A stretch of DNA of 64,000 nt from Cricetomys ansorgei (Eukaryota; Chordata; Mammalia; Rodentia; Nesomyidae). The stretch is from assembly GCA_026225945.1 (NCBI GenBank), contig JAMJFZ010000239.1, positions 25,197,501 to 25,261,500 on the forward strand, in the 5' to 3' direction. Of the stretch, positions 11,160 through 23,175 are shown piece after piece. The translations under genes and the position numbers were made by a program. Numbering within the stretch: the first letter of the stretch is position 1; each line of letters starts with the position of its first letter. The notes under the pieces were generated by a model, which saw only the letters and a list, made by a program, of their open reading frames with translations, ran no database searches and was not told the DNA's origin.

Positions 11160-11369
11160 CAAAATAAATAAGACTAGAGAGTATTATGTTAAGTGAAGTA
11201 AGCTAGGCCCAGTAGAACAAATACCATAGTATCTCACTTTATAAGTAAGAGATAAGGCGCTAGAGAGGTACCAGTCATAAGATACACAATTTCAGTTAAA
11301 TAGAGGAATGAGTCCGATTTGTCTATGGTACAACATGGTTACCAGAGTTAACAAAGTGCATTGGTGTTT
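11160..11369 (+). mobile_element. Ancient L1 3' fragment (L1M-like)
   Basis: Reads like the end of L1 ORF2: ATGTTAAGTGAAGTAAGCTAGGCCCAG, ACAAATACCATAGTATCTCAC, then ACAACATGGTTACCAGAG of the 3'UTR. It is heavily diverged, as for mammal-wide L1M families. Confidence 0.55.
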
Positions 11370-11371
11370 GT

Positions 11372-11655
11372 TTCCACAGATTTCACACTTGTAGATTCAA
11401 CTGTAAATTGAAAATATTCTTTTAAAAAAATGTATCTGTACTTTTTGTATACCATTATTCCCTAAAATATATAATGTGATAACTACTTACATAATGTTCA
11501 CAATATGTTAAATATTTAAAGCACATGGAAAATCCAAGAGGGTCATATGCAAACACTGTGTTACTTTATATTAAGGACTTTGAACATGCCCAGATTTTAG
11601 CACAAGGGGAGAGACCTAGAACTAATCCCCATGGAGATCAGAGGACAACTACTGC
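11372..11655 (+). mobile_element. MER2-like DNA transposon fossil (TcMar-Tigger)
   Basis: Follows the MER2 consensus for most of its length: AGATTCAACTG..AATTGAAAATATTC, TACCATTATTCCCTAAA, GATAACTACTTACATAATGTTCACA, GGGTCATATGCAAACAC, GGACTTTGAACATGCCCAGATTTTAG and CTAGAACTAATCCCCATGGAGATCAGAGGACAACT. The last block corresponds to the terminal inverted repeat end. The 5' terminal repeat is missing or unrecognisable. No transposase is encoded; MER2 is non-autonomous. Confidence 0.75.
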
Positions 11656-12040
11656 ATTTTGAAAACCACAAAGAGAATAAATTTTAGGTGTTTTCATAAT
11701 ACACACACATTTGGGCACACGCGTGCACACACACAAAACTGAGTGTATGCATGTGCACACATACCACACAAATGTTAGTCCTGTTAAGGCATTCCATAAT
11801 TTAATATATCTTAAAGCATCTGGACATAAACAACAAATACATCCTTTGCATGTCAATAAAAATATGTCATTTGTATATCAGACATTTTTAAAGTTTTTTT
11901 TAAAGGCATGATATTTTTAAAAACGTACTCTGAGGTTTAGTTGAAAAACCTGGCATTTTAGATTAAAAACAAGACAAGACTAAGAAGAAACAGTAAGTGA
12001 ATTTAAATGCAAAGAGAGGTATGTTTATTTTTACATTGAC

Positions 12041-12118
12041 AGAGCCAAGGGTGCATCTCAAGGACATAGTGCTTGCATGGCCCTGGATTCAATCTCTGAT
12101 ACCTGAAAAAAATAAAAA
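12041..12118 (+). mobile_element. ID SINE, diverged
   Basis: A tRNA(Ala)/BC1-type pattern: AGAGCCAAGGGTGCATCTCAAGGACATAGTGCTTGCATGGCCCTGGATTCAATC with an A-rich tail. It is diverged in the first half. Confidence 0.6.
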
Positions 12119-12190
12119 GAATGTTAAAAAATTATGACCAATAAGTGGAAATTTATTAAACAGCAGTATGCTTTGGCTTGGTAGATGACA

Positions 12191-12338
12191 TTTTTTTTCA
12201 AGACAGTATTTCTCTGTTGTAACCCTGGCTTTCCTGGAACTCACTCTGTAGACCAGGCTGGCCTCGAACTCACAGAGATCCTCCTGTGTCTGCCTCCCCA
12301 GTGCTGGAATTAAAGGTGTGTGCCACCACTACCTTGCT
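12191..12338 (-). mobile_element. B1 SINE
   Basis: Full-length B1 in reverse orientation, with a T-rich start, GGAACTCACTCTGTAGACCAGGCTGGCC and GTGCTGGAATTAAAGGTGTGTGCCACCAC. Target-site duplications GGTAGATGACATT (from 12180 and from 12339) are perfect, so this insertion is relatively recent. Confidence 0.95.
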
Positions 12339-12354
12339 GGTAGATGACATTTCC

Positions 12355-12859
12355 ACCAAAAAGAATTAGATTTTCCTCTAGCAACATCAGAGAAGTCACA
12401 TTGTGAAGTCTTCAGTTGGATACAGGCCTTTGTCCAGTCTTTATCTCCATGGCTTTGGGACCCCCTCACCACCCATAGCCATGCACACACATTTCCCTCC
12501 ACATTTATTCTATTCTGATCACCCATTCTCTCCCACCATGTTCTGGGCATGCTACTTCTTCTGACTTTGAACCCTGGAAATCAATCACTATCCAACCCAA
12601 GTATCAGCAAGTGTCTTCTGCATAGACTGTAGACGATGTGCTTTCTACCTGACCAGCTATGGGGTCATGGTCACAGCTACAAACCTCTGCTGCTTTGTAT
12701 GTAGTTGGTAAGTAGCTTTAGCCATGCCACATTCTTAGCATGCTGAACTCACAGAGAAGCCAGCATTGGCCAACAGGCTATTGAATTCAAAGTCCTACTT
12801 TAGATTCAGTTACAGACATTATCTTTTCTAGATCCTCTCATTTGGCTTTCTTACCATCT
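12355..12859. other. Unique DNA
   Basis: No repeat or coding feature recognised. The 73-codon minus frame at 12329-12550 begins inside the B1 flank and has no domain. Confidence 0.45.
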
Positions 12860-13070
12860 CCCCAACCAAGCTAATATCTCTTCTCATGCCTCAACTCCTC
12901 TCATTTTGCTACATGTATTATTTGCATGTTCAGTGCTCTCTCTAAACAGTGAACCCATCTGAGATAAATGCTCTATTTTATTAATCAGATCTAACAAAAC
13001 AGTTAGTACGCTATAGGTATTCAATCAATGTTGACTCTTGAATGAATAAGTAAATGAATAAACAGATGAT
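12860..13070 (+). mobile_element. L2 3'-end fragment
   Basis: The pattern of an L2 tail is visible: a CT-rich stretch, then AAATGCTCTATTTTATTAAT and GTTAGTACGCTATAGGTATTCAATCAATGTTGACTCTTGAATGAATAAGTAAATGAAT. Old and diverged. Confidence 0.5.
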
Positions 13071-14122
13071 GGATACAGATGTTAATGTGAGGCAGATCTT
13101 GATTAATGAATGGGTTTTAACAGATGACCTTTGAAATATAACTGTGAAGTACTTTTAATTCTAAGTGGAAACAGTTTGTTTTTCTTATTGAACAACCTCC
13201 TCCGTTCATTGTAGAGATATAGATTGAGGAGTACCTACCAAGGGCAAAGCCCTTGAGAATTCACATTCAGTCAAGCAGTGCTTCCCAGAGCTGAAGACTG
13301 TAAAGTACTCTTAAGGCACTGCACCTACGGAATCTGCTTATTATCATCTGTGCATGAAAGTCCTTTTAAAAGTTAATGGGATCCAAATGCATAGAGCAGA
13401 ATAGAAGAGAGGAATACTCAGACCAAATTACACAAGAATTTATGACACTCTGTCCCTGTGTGTTGAATCAAGAGATTTGGGTTATTGAAGATAGCATCCT
13501 AATGAAGTCTTTTCATCTGTCCTGCCCATCACTGTCCCTCAATTAGCTACACATTGGGACGGAGAGCATGGCACAGCATCAACATGCTAATTCTTTGTTT
13601 GAGAGGGTCCCATGGTCTTTATGTCCCCTTCATGTGCCCTTAATCTACTTTAATTAACTATGAGTTTCTTAATTTGTATTGTTTATTATTCTGTCCAATT
13701 GGCTCTCCTCGTGGCCATCTGCTCTAATGTATATTTTATAAGTGATCTTCATATTTTTGATGCCATACCACTTTAGGCAATGGTTTATGCAATTGTTGCT
13801 AATATGACAGAATATCAATTAAGACTGCCTGGAAATTTAATATTTAAATTATGTAAATCAAAAGATTTTCTCCAAACATGAGTGTCTGTCACTAAGCTTT
13901 AAACAAACATATTTTATTGCATTGAATTCAAAGCACCAGGTTTTTAGAAAGTAAGCTTTTTCTATGTCTGTATACCCTGAGATTTCACTGTGTTGTAGTG
14001 GGGTCTGGTTACCTATGAAAACTGAAATTTTACTGGCTTTGAGACAATCTTCCAAGGCTGAACTTCTGCCCCTTGAAAAACTACCCTCCTTTGGTCTCAA
14101 ATATTTGAAGAGTTTTCATATT
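13071..14122. other. Unique DNA with a possible conserved non-coding element
   Basis: No repeat recognised. 13490-13860 has high-complexity AT-rich sequence with several TAATTA/TTAATTAA-type and ATGCAAT-type sites and no simple repeats, which may be a regulatory element. Conservation is inferred, not measured. Confidence 0.3.
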
Positions 14123-14343
14123 TTAAGGTTTATTTATTCTTGTTTTATGAGTATAGGTGAGTGTCTGAATGTATGAATGTATACCATGTACATGCCTGGT
14201 TCTTAAGGAGGTCATAAGGTGTCAGGTTCCCTGCATTTGGAGTAAAAGACAGTTGTAAGCTGCCATATGGGTGCTGGGAAACATACCTGGATCTGCTGGC
14301 AGAGCAGCCAGTGTCCTTAACTGCTGAGCCACTGCTTCAACCC
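14123..14343 (-). mobile_element. B3/B2-type SINE
   Basis: Reverse-oriented: AAGGTTTATTTATT at the tail side, GCCATATGGGTGCTGGGAAACATACC, and GAGCAGCCAGTGTCCTTAACTGCTGAGCCA at the tRNA-derived head. Confidence 0.8.
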
Positions 14344-16250
14344 TACATGTTCTTAAAGGGGAAATCTACTGCCACATGTTCATCACTCTGGAATTTCCAG
14401 TTAGACCTCAAAGCCCAAACAAAGGGTACTCAAAGTCCACTCCAAAGTGGTAGGAGGGAAGAATGCTGATCGTACCCCTCGATAGTTTATATTTATGTAA
14501 AAGCAAAAGCATCTGCTTTATTCCAGTGACTTTTATTCTTTATCTCCTTTCTCAGGACTAGGATGGAGTCGCCGGTCTTTTGCATGTCAGGTAAGTGCTC
14601 TACCTGACAGAGTCTCCCATCCATTTATTTGATTGTTGATGCACAAGGAACAGAATAATAGAGTCCTGTGAAAACTCATGAACTACTTTCAAAGCAAATC
14701 TTTTCCCCTAATGACAAATGTTTTATTCCTGGGAGAAGTTTGTTTCCCTGATACAATCCACTGAACCAAGGTCTTTGGTAAGAATCACTTTAGTCTCTCA
14801 ATTAACATAATACACTACCTAGCTCTGTGGTTCCTGTCATCCTGGCTATTTCCCATACCGAAATATCAGCTGGGCTGAAGTAAAACTTCTTGCCAATTAA
14901 TAATGCTAGCATCCTAAATGCCTTCTTTATTTAGCAATTAAAGCTTATAAAAATTAACAAAGTATGCAGTTAATTTGTTTTTTTTTTCTGAAATAAAAAT
15001 CACAAAACTAAAAAGCACCACATCATTCCTGATATCTAATCAGAATGAACTGCCTCACGTGGATAAGACATAGATTATTTGGTCACTTTACTTTAAAATT
15101 GAGAAAGATTCTCCACCATGGCAATGTGATCAGCCATAATGTTCTACAAATTCCAATGTCTGTGTCCAGGGGGATAAAAATTGAAAATTGTTAAAGGACA
15201 CAAAACACAGAATTTCTGTTCACTCAGAAAGCCTAGGGAAAGGAAAACATTGAAGAATGAGCTATGGGGAAGTCTATCATAAGCTTCACAGTCCTAAGAA
15301 AGACCAGCAGAGGTCCCCTGACTTAGACAAGCCAAAGACAATGAGAACTAAGCACAAAATAAGAGGCTTGGAGGGAGCAAATGTTGCCCCCCAAAATTAT
15401 ACTAGATCTACCAGGCTCCAGGCACCAAATTTAAAAGACTTCGAGGCCACAGACTTAATGCCATTCAGCATTTCTTTATGTACTCCCTCCCTTCTCTCCA
15501 AAATGTGACCTTAAAGAAGAGTTTTTATCTCCTTTCTATATTTATTGTACAGTGAAAAGACAGGTTAAAGGACATCTCAGAAATTCCCGTGGGCTAAGGA
15601 AAGAGAATATATTTCAGTGTCTTCTAAAAACAAAAGGACTCTGGGAGTGGAGGCAATGAATCTAGGCTCTGACAGCAACTCCGTCTGTGATGGTTATTGG
15701 TTACAGGGCTTCACTGCTACCTAGACGTGTAAATTGCACCCCTGAGATTGTTCTGCGTGTAACCTTTAACTCACACTCAATAGCAAACAAATGAAAGAGA
15801 GGCAATACCATCAGATGGGATGATTTATTTTTAAAGCACGAGTTTTTTGTTTAATATAAATGTAAAAACATAACTTTCCCTTCAAGCCAGCCAGGTAGTT
15901 TAGGCAATTTATCAAACCAAAAGCACTGGAGCTCTGCAGTGAGAGAGGAGGAAAATGCATTTGTGCCAAGTAATTGTCTTTCTCTACCTGAAATCTAGTA
16001 AGATAGATTCGGGGCATACATGATTCCAAATCATGATTACAGTCAAACAAAGAAACTCCTTGAAGCAATTAGTGCGGTTTCATTTCAGCTCTACATTTCA
16101 CAGGTGCGACCACACAACTTGTGTTAGATTTTCTTTTTGCTCTTTGAACAGTTTGGGGAATTTTTATTTCTTCAGGAAGACATTTTGGAAAAAAAAAAAA
16201 AAGGATTATCAGCAACTCATTAGGTTAGTGAGTACAGTCCTTCAAATGCC
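14344..16250. other. Mostly unique DNA
   Basis: Holds one ID-like fragment (14555-14625). 14840-15000 has a conserved-element-like texture (CCAATTAATAATGCTAGCATCC). The 83-codon frame at 15257-15508 and the 85-codon minus frame at 15811-16068 have no recognised domain and no exon-like flanks. Confidence 0.45.
14555..14625 (-). mobile_element. ID SINE fragment
   Basis: Reverse ID-like pattern: GGACTAGGATGGAGTCGCC, then GTAAGTGCTCTACCTGACAGAGTCTCCCATCC, corresponding to the tRNA-like head. Confidence 0.5.
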
Positions 16251-16257
16251 ATTTGTG

Positions 16258-16259
16258 TG

Positions 16260-16300
<41 letters not shown>
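16258..16300. repeat. (GT)n microsatellite
   Basis: Nearly pure GT array. The 123-codon frame across it (16033-16404) is an artefact of AT-rich DNA plus this repeat. Confidence 0.95.
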
Positions 16301-16301
<1 letters not shown>

Positions 16302-16384
16302 CTCTGATGCAAGATACAACCTTTGTACAAATCCTGTTCAGGTAGGTATAAACATGATTCAAGGAGCCACTATGTGGGACCTGA

Positions 16385-16665
16385 GGAAATGGGCATGTGG
16401 GTAAAGCAACAAAGTGCTTGCCAGGCATGAGGATCTGAGTTCAGAGCCCTAACACAGACATTAAAAAGCCAGGTCTAGCTTAGTGGCACATACCTATAAA
16501 CCCAGCATTCGGGAGGCAGAAACAGGAAGATGCTGGCCTGAGACTTGTGGCCAGCTATTCTTGCTGAATTAGTGAGCTCCGGGTTCAATGAGAGAACCTG
16601 TCTCAAAGCCTAAAGTGGAAAGCAATAGAGAAAACTACCTCACATCAACCTCAGGCCTATACACA
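16385..16665 (+). mobile_element. B4 SINE
   Basis: ID-like head (AAAGTGCTTGCCAGGCATGAGGATCTGAGTTCAGAGCCC), B1-like body (GTGGCACATACCTATAAACCCAGCATTCGGGAGGCAG), and GAGAGAACCTGTCTCAAAGCC near the 3' end. A CA-rich tail follows. Confidence 0.85.
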
Positions 16666-16762
16666 CACACGCACACACACACACACATATATAAACACAT
16701 ACACACACGCACACACATACACACACACACATGCGCACACACACACAAACACACACACACAC
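16662..16762. repeat. CA-rich tail of the B4
   Basis: Imperfect CA array with GC, TA and AA interruptions. Confidence 0.9.
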
Positions 16763-18904
16763 GAAGCCACTATATGAAAAGTATAAGCTGTGTTGTGACT
16801 ATTCACCCATTCCAGGATCTATTCAGTAGTATGTCACGAAGTACACTGGAAGCTAATATATGCAATAATTAGGGAAGATTACAAGACCCTTGACCTCAGA
16901 GACGTTAAAACACAGTGGAAGATAAGAGTTGGGACATTCAAACTGGACATTTTATGTGCATGAGGTGATCAGGTGTAAGGATGGGAGGATTTTTTGTTTT
17001 TAACTCACTAGAGCTTTAAATACAGCCTCTCTGATAAAGGAATGTCGGAGCTGAAATCTGGATACGAAGAAGGACTAGGCACAAGATGACCAAATGAACA
17101 AGTGAACATACCTAGATAAAGGGAATAGTAAGCGCCAAGACCCTGAGTCCGGAAAGACCTTGCAGTGTTTAGGACCACAAATCGGTATGGATGGTTGAGT
17201 ATATCTTGCACTGGGGAAAGCATAGGTAGCGGGCTCTAAAGAGCCACACATCAACCTCCCAGGTCAAACATACCAAAGGGCTAGGTACCAAGGTACAGTG
17301 GGCAGAGAGGAGAAGATGTTCAACCTAAGATGTGACATGGAGGTCATCAGGGAGAGGAAAAGGGAAAGGATGTAATAATTTTACTACACAGTTATGCCTA
17401 CGAGTTCGCTTTTTTTTTTAGGGGGGGGATAATTTAAAGCTTCAGAATTTAACAAGATTGCATAACATACCCTTTCTACAGATTGACTGATTTCTTCCTG
17501 TTTGTTGCTGATTAAGCTCATTAAATGCTCTCATGTCGAAGGTTCATAAACTGGCGAGAGCAAGGCTGCCTGATGAGACCGACATTGAGCATGAGTAAAG
17601 ATGCTCACGGGAACTGACAGTGAATAGAAGAGGTGAAACAAGGACATGCATTGGGAGACCAGAGGACAGCAGGAGTCAGTGACGCAGAGGCTGGCAGATA
17701 GCCTGAATCATTAGGGAAACAACTTGGTAAGTAGGACTCCTGCTCCCTGGCTGGGACAGAAGCCTACAGGGGAATCTTCATCAGCCCCTTAACCTTTCAG
17801 AACAATCCCACCTTATGCTGTCTTGCCTTTTATGCTCCTAATGCATATTCAAAAACAAAAATAAAAATTTTGAGAAGAGGAAGGAAGAGAAAGTCAAGTG
17901 ATAGAAGCATTATATTTGAACTAAAATATGACATCTCATACCTCAAGATCTGAAATTGCTTCAGAGCATAAAAATATTAAGCAAATAGACAATGCCTTCA
18001 ATGTTTTCATCTGTTAACTTCTGCACCATTTTCCACTTATTCTCAGAACAGTAAGGAAAAATTCACAAGCAATTCTTACCAGAATAAGAAAACAAAATTT
18101 CCATGTTTTATAAGAAATACAATATTATTTTATAATAAATTAAAAGAACAAATTTTAGTGCACAATGCTGTACATCTTAAAAATAATGATCCTAGTGCCA
18201 CTGGAGTGTCTAAGAAACTCTGAGACACATTTCTGAAGATGAAGAAAAACTTCTAGTTGAAGAGGTAGCTGACCTGATCTGTATTTTGAATGTCAGTTGT
18301 ATCCAATGGAATAATAGAATACAATAGTCCAAGTAGGTAAGATCATTTTACTTAACATTATATAGCACAGCTCTACAAATGTGACACCAGGAAATGTCTT
18401 TTAAAAGGACTGAAAACTCAGCTCACCTGACTTCCTTTGACAAACCTTCACACCCGGCTTATACTGAGAATAGAATGAATGCCTTTTTTTTTTTTTCTAC
18501 ATTGGATCTTTTCAACATGAAGAGTCAAAGATTTTAGATTTCTTGTCATTCTACTGTGGCTGGTGTAATCAGGCTTGGAAGGGACTGGCCTTGTGGATTC
18601 TCTTTCTAATATTACATTAGGTTTTGGTTTTCAAACTGAATGATCAGAGGTGAAAAGAAGCAAAGCCAAAGCAAACATTGGAAGCATCCAAGAATACCAC
18701 GATAGCTTGATCTTTGGTTCTATTCAGGGATTAATAAATTTGAAATAAATCTAAATTTTATTGACTACTATAATAAATAAATATACAAATATATAATTAC
18801 TATGTCACAGGTAGGAAAAATCAATACAAGGTAATTTAAGATTTTTTTCTTCTTTCAAACATTTATCGCTAGTTTAGTATTAATTATTATCTGCCTTTAA
18901 ACAA
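16763..18904. other. Unique AT-rich DNA
   Basis: No named repeat is certain. 17030-17220 resembles the kind of old mammalian repeat carrying a GCCAAGACCCTGAG-type block, but it is too weak to assign. Poly-T runs lie at 17411-17419 and 18486-18497. Confidence 0.4.
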
Positions 18905-18998
18905 TCAGGAGGTAGAGACAGGAGGATTGCCAAAAGTTTGAGATCAAGATGCTACACATATCAAGTTTTAGACCAGCCAGGGATACATAGTGAAATGT
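18905..18998 (+). mobile_element. B1-like SINE fragment, old
   Basis: AGGAGGTAGAGACAGGAGGATTGCCAAAAGTTTGAGATC and GACCAGCCAGGGATACATAGTGAAA match the body of a proto-B1 or B4-type element. Both ends are lost. Confidence 0.55.
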
Positions 18999-19194
18999 CA
19001 TTAACACACAAAACAACCTCATCTCACTCCCTCTGAAATTCAGCTCATCTTTTGATCTTTTGAAGTGTTTCTCAGGTAAGTGCTGTTGGATTCTTCCTAG
19101 AAATAGAGAATAGCATAAGATCTATAAATATCATGTTTATATCTCTCTGGGGAAAAAAGAGTAATTAAAATAGGGAACCCATCGGTTAGGAAGT

Positions 19195-19385
19195 GGGGGA
19201 GAAGTATAGATGCTCAGCATGCAGAATTTGGAGGCAAGTCTCCTGAACTTGATTCTGGCTCTTCTTCATAATCATCAACTTTCATTGCTGCTTTCTTATT
19301 TGTAAAAATGAGAAAATAGTGTCTACATCATAGGTTTATGGATAACTAATCTAAAGGACATATTTCAAGTGTTTTCCTGTGTCAC
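19195..19385 (+). mobile_element. MIR SINE
   Basis: GAACTTGATTCTGGCTC and TTCTTATTTGTAAAAATGAGAAAATAGTGTCTACATCATAGG follow the MIR core and 3' part. Confidence 0.6.
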
Positions 19386-22300
19386 AAATATACACACATA
19401 TGAATTTATTGAGAGACATATATATGGCATTATTTTTCAATAAGTAATTTAGTTTACAAATGAACACAGGATATGCAACATGTTCAAAATCAATATGTAG
19501 AGTCTATATTTTAGCCATGGATAGGTTTGACTGAGAATGTATCCCATAAACTCAGATGTTTGAAAACTCTGTATATCTGAAAACAGTCTTCAGTAACCAC
19601 TATATATTAGATACCAAGGAACTTAATTAAATTTTCTCACTTGTGCACTTTTAGTTTGAAGTCACCAAGTTAAAGCCAGTCTTACCATGACCTGAGAAAG
19701 CTGGATGGGCAACCAGACAACTGGACAACCCAAGGAAAACATTCACTGTTCCAAATATTTATTTTATTAGATAAAAGCAGGAGGAATAAATGTTGATTCC
19801 AAATATGAGAAGGAACTAAGATTTTCCTCTTCAGGGCCTCATATTTTTATTGTCAAGATCACACAGATTCGTGTAACTTGCCCAAGATTCAAAGTTCAGT
19901 GAAATGTGATGGCCCTTAGCAGACTCAAGAGTCCTCAAGGATTATCACAGACCTCAAATGCATTGAGCTGAGACAGAACTGGCAAGACAGAGCAACCACG
20001 GGCCAATTAAAAATGAATCAGTGGGTCTTTTGAACATGCTGGAACAGCTGCCTCTCCTTCCCGTGTGTCATTTTGCCTGGTTCATGAAAGCCAGTATATG
20101 TTGGTGTTTACTTCAGGCAGATGCCTCTGCTTTTCTACCTAATGGCATGGGGAGGGGTCACTGGAGTAAAAGAGTGGGAGGACATTCAAATCCCAACAAG
20201 CACGGCATTTCACAGAAGAAAAGGCCAAAGAAAATCTGGAAGTTAGAATCTTCATAGTCCTGCTCATTTTTGCAACTCTTTGCAAAAATGTTTAACCTAG
20301 AGCAAGTTATTCTGCAAAAATATGTAATCAGTGTGTCAAATTGGATACTTTTTCTAGTAGCTATCTTTAAAATAAACTAATGAAGTAATTCAGCCTATGT
20401 TTTATTTAACTCAATATTTTGAAAATATTTCATGATGTAATCAATATAGACAAAATATCTAACGGATTTTTTGCATCAATGTTATAATCCAATGTATATA
20501 TTATAAACAGCATATCTTAGTTCAGATTAGCTGCATTTGGTTAGAGGCTAACTTTTGAGCTCAGAATCAGAGAGTCAAGATGAAATAATAGCAAGCTAGA
20601 TCTTACTGTTCACTTTTAATGAAGATATGCAAGTTACATTGTATATAAAATCCCTGTCATGTGTTTCTTGGGTCAAGTTTTCATCTGTTTAAAGTCTTAG
20701 GAACAACCTACATGGCCTATCTGACTTCAACTGCCTTAGCTGATAATTTAAGTAGTGAGCTACAAGGGGAACTCAGAAGGACATGGTCAGAATTAACACT
20801 GACTGTCTTTCAAAGACAGTCTGCAATATTTCACACATGCTAACTATGAATGCATAAGGATATTTGCCAAGTTTATGGCAAATGGATGCTGATAAAACAT
20901 CAAAGTCATTATGATCTCTATTCTTGTTAGTAAAGATGGATAGTGTTACATTAATTCCTGTAGAATTTTATACCTGTAAAAATGTGGATAAATGATAGAT
21001 AGATGAGAGAGAGAAAGAGATGATAGATTACCATGAGTTATCTAAATCTCCTCTTTCAGATAAAAGTGATTATTCACTGAAATTTACAGTTACTTCTAAA
21101 CCATTCAATTAAGAGTAGTGACTTCTGGATCATCACAAACAGAAGTATAAAATAAAGGCATCTGGGATGAATAATTTTAGTTGAAAATTAAAATCCAAAA
21201 TTCAGATTTTAAGTCTTTTGAAAGGTTGTCTAAGTCTGTATTCTTTCTAATTAATTAAACTTTGAAGGGGAAAACAGTGTTTTTAATTTTGATGGTATTC
21301 TTAGGATAACCATTAAACGTTTTATGATTATATGTCCATGCTATCCAGTACATTATTGATACATCCTTCTTCCCCAGTCAGCTTATCCAAGGTGCTACAT
21401 CAAGGTCTCATTATAAGACTGTTTTCATTTCAGTTTTCTCATAGTCAAGGACTTCATCTCCACTAGCAGATTACCTCCAAACTCTTTGCATCTTAAATCT
21501 TCCATCAGTTGCCCGTTTCTAATAATGTCTCCTGACTTGCTCTCCTGTCAGCCACTCCTCTTTCTATTGCTGCACATTCTGTACCTAATAAATTATTTAT
21601 GTCCAGAGTCTCCAAGAAATGATGGAGAGAGGCATGCCAAAGTGCTCTATGAAATTTCATTCTGTCCTCTCTAAGGTTAGCATGGGTGGCCATGAATCAG
21701 CAGGAACAGACATTTACCCAAACTTGGCTAAGGAACAGCCATAAATGTGAATGACGAAATTACGAGTTCAAAAACACAGGTATGGGCAATCTGATTTTAT
21801 GAATTCTAAAACACGAAGTGAAAAGTCTGACCAGCAGACGTGTTAGGAACTCTTGCAAAATTTAATAATAGCTAATCCTGAAATCCTGAGGAGTAACCCA
21901 ATCTTAAGGACTTCCAATAGTGTTTGTAAGTCTGTTTTGTCAAAGTAACAGAACTATGTTGAAAAATTAAAAAAAATAAAAATCAAACAGGTTTGGTTGA
22001 TTAATATGAAAAGTTTCTTTATTCCAGAAAACTTGTTTTTAAAAAAACATTTTCAAAGTCTTAAGACTAATTAATGTGCTAAGAAATAACATTTAATTTG
22101 GCATATTTCTGTTGAATTTTTCTTTCTTTTGAAAATACTGAAAATCTCTTGTTTGTTGAGGTTAATAATATGGAAAGCTATGTAAGTTTTATTGTATTCC
22201 AGTATTACTCCTACCCAATATAATTTTTTTATAAAAAATAATTGTTCTTTTACAAATATATAATTTATAACAATGAGACCTTTGGGGAAAAATTTCAAAT

Positions 22301-22825
22301 GAAACAAAGTCCTACTAGAAAGTAATCACATTCCAGTCTCATAAGCATTAGTATGTGGCTGGTTTATTTTAAAATATGCCAAGCATCGATGTAAATATTT
22401 TTCTCCAGAATTTCCATTTCCTTAGTACAGATTACTAGTCAACTCCTCCAGGATTATAAGATATTTATGAAAGTCAAATTGATGTACTAGCCAAAATAAT
22501 GTAATAAATATCCTGCCTCATTCTCTTACATACAAACATTTCCTCATGAAAAGTAGAAATTCCCTGGCCTAGACTCATTCCTAATATAATAAACCATATG
22601 TTGTCCTGAGTACTATTTCATTAACTATTCACATAGAAAGTAAAAGTTCCTTAAGATAGAGAAAGTGAATTTTGGACACATATGTTTATGCAGAGGTCAT
22701 AGTCTGATATCTGGATACAGTTGTCCTCTATAAGATTTAACATTCTAGTCTATGACCCTTTGCCATACATATACTCTGAAATATTTTAGGACATCACAGT
22801 GTCTTCTCAAAAGACTCTGACACAG
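19386..22825. other. Unique AT-rich DNA
   Basis: More than 3 kb without a recognised repeat, except a possible MIR remnant (minus) at 19850-19910 with CTTGCCCAAGATTCAAAG. Frames such as 20021-20257 and 22071-22307 (minus) have no domain, signal peptide or neighbouring exon. Confidence 0.45.
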
Positions 22826-22827
22826 AA

Positions 22828-22831
<4 letters not shown>

Positions 22832-22901
<70 letters not shown>
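22832..22901. repeat. (CT)n-(CA)n compound microsatellite
   Basis: A CT array passes directly into a CA array of similar length. Confidence 0.95.
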
Positions 22902-22908
<7 letters not shown>

Positions 22909-22999
22909 TAAAATTAAAACATCTAATCACCTGTTATACATCTTTCTTTGTTCATCTGTGATGAAATACAAATGAGCAGCTAAATTGAGAGAGGCCTGG

Positions 23000-23175
23000 G
23001 AGGTGTGCTGGTTACAAATATATTTAAAGTCAGAGCCCTGATTCCTCCTTAGGCGAACCATTCTTTCTATCAGCCTCAGATTCCTTGCCTATAAGATGGG
23101 TATCCCCTTTTTCAGGCTGTTACACAGAGCTCTAAGCTCAGAGCCTCTCAGCAAGTTCAAAGGTAAATAATGAAC
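23000..23175 (+). mobile_element. MIR SINE
   Basis: CAGCCTCAGATTCCTTGCCTATAAGATGGGTATCC is the MIR core block. Flanks are weaker. Confidence 0.6.

Noticed and set aside
15257..15508. 83-codon basic frame
   Set aside because: No known motif, and no exon-like borders are visible around it.
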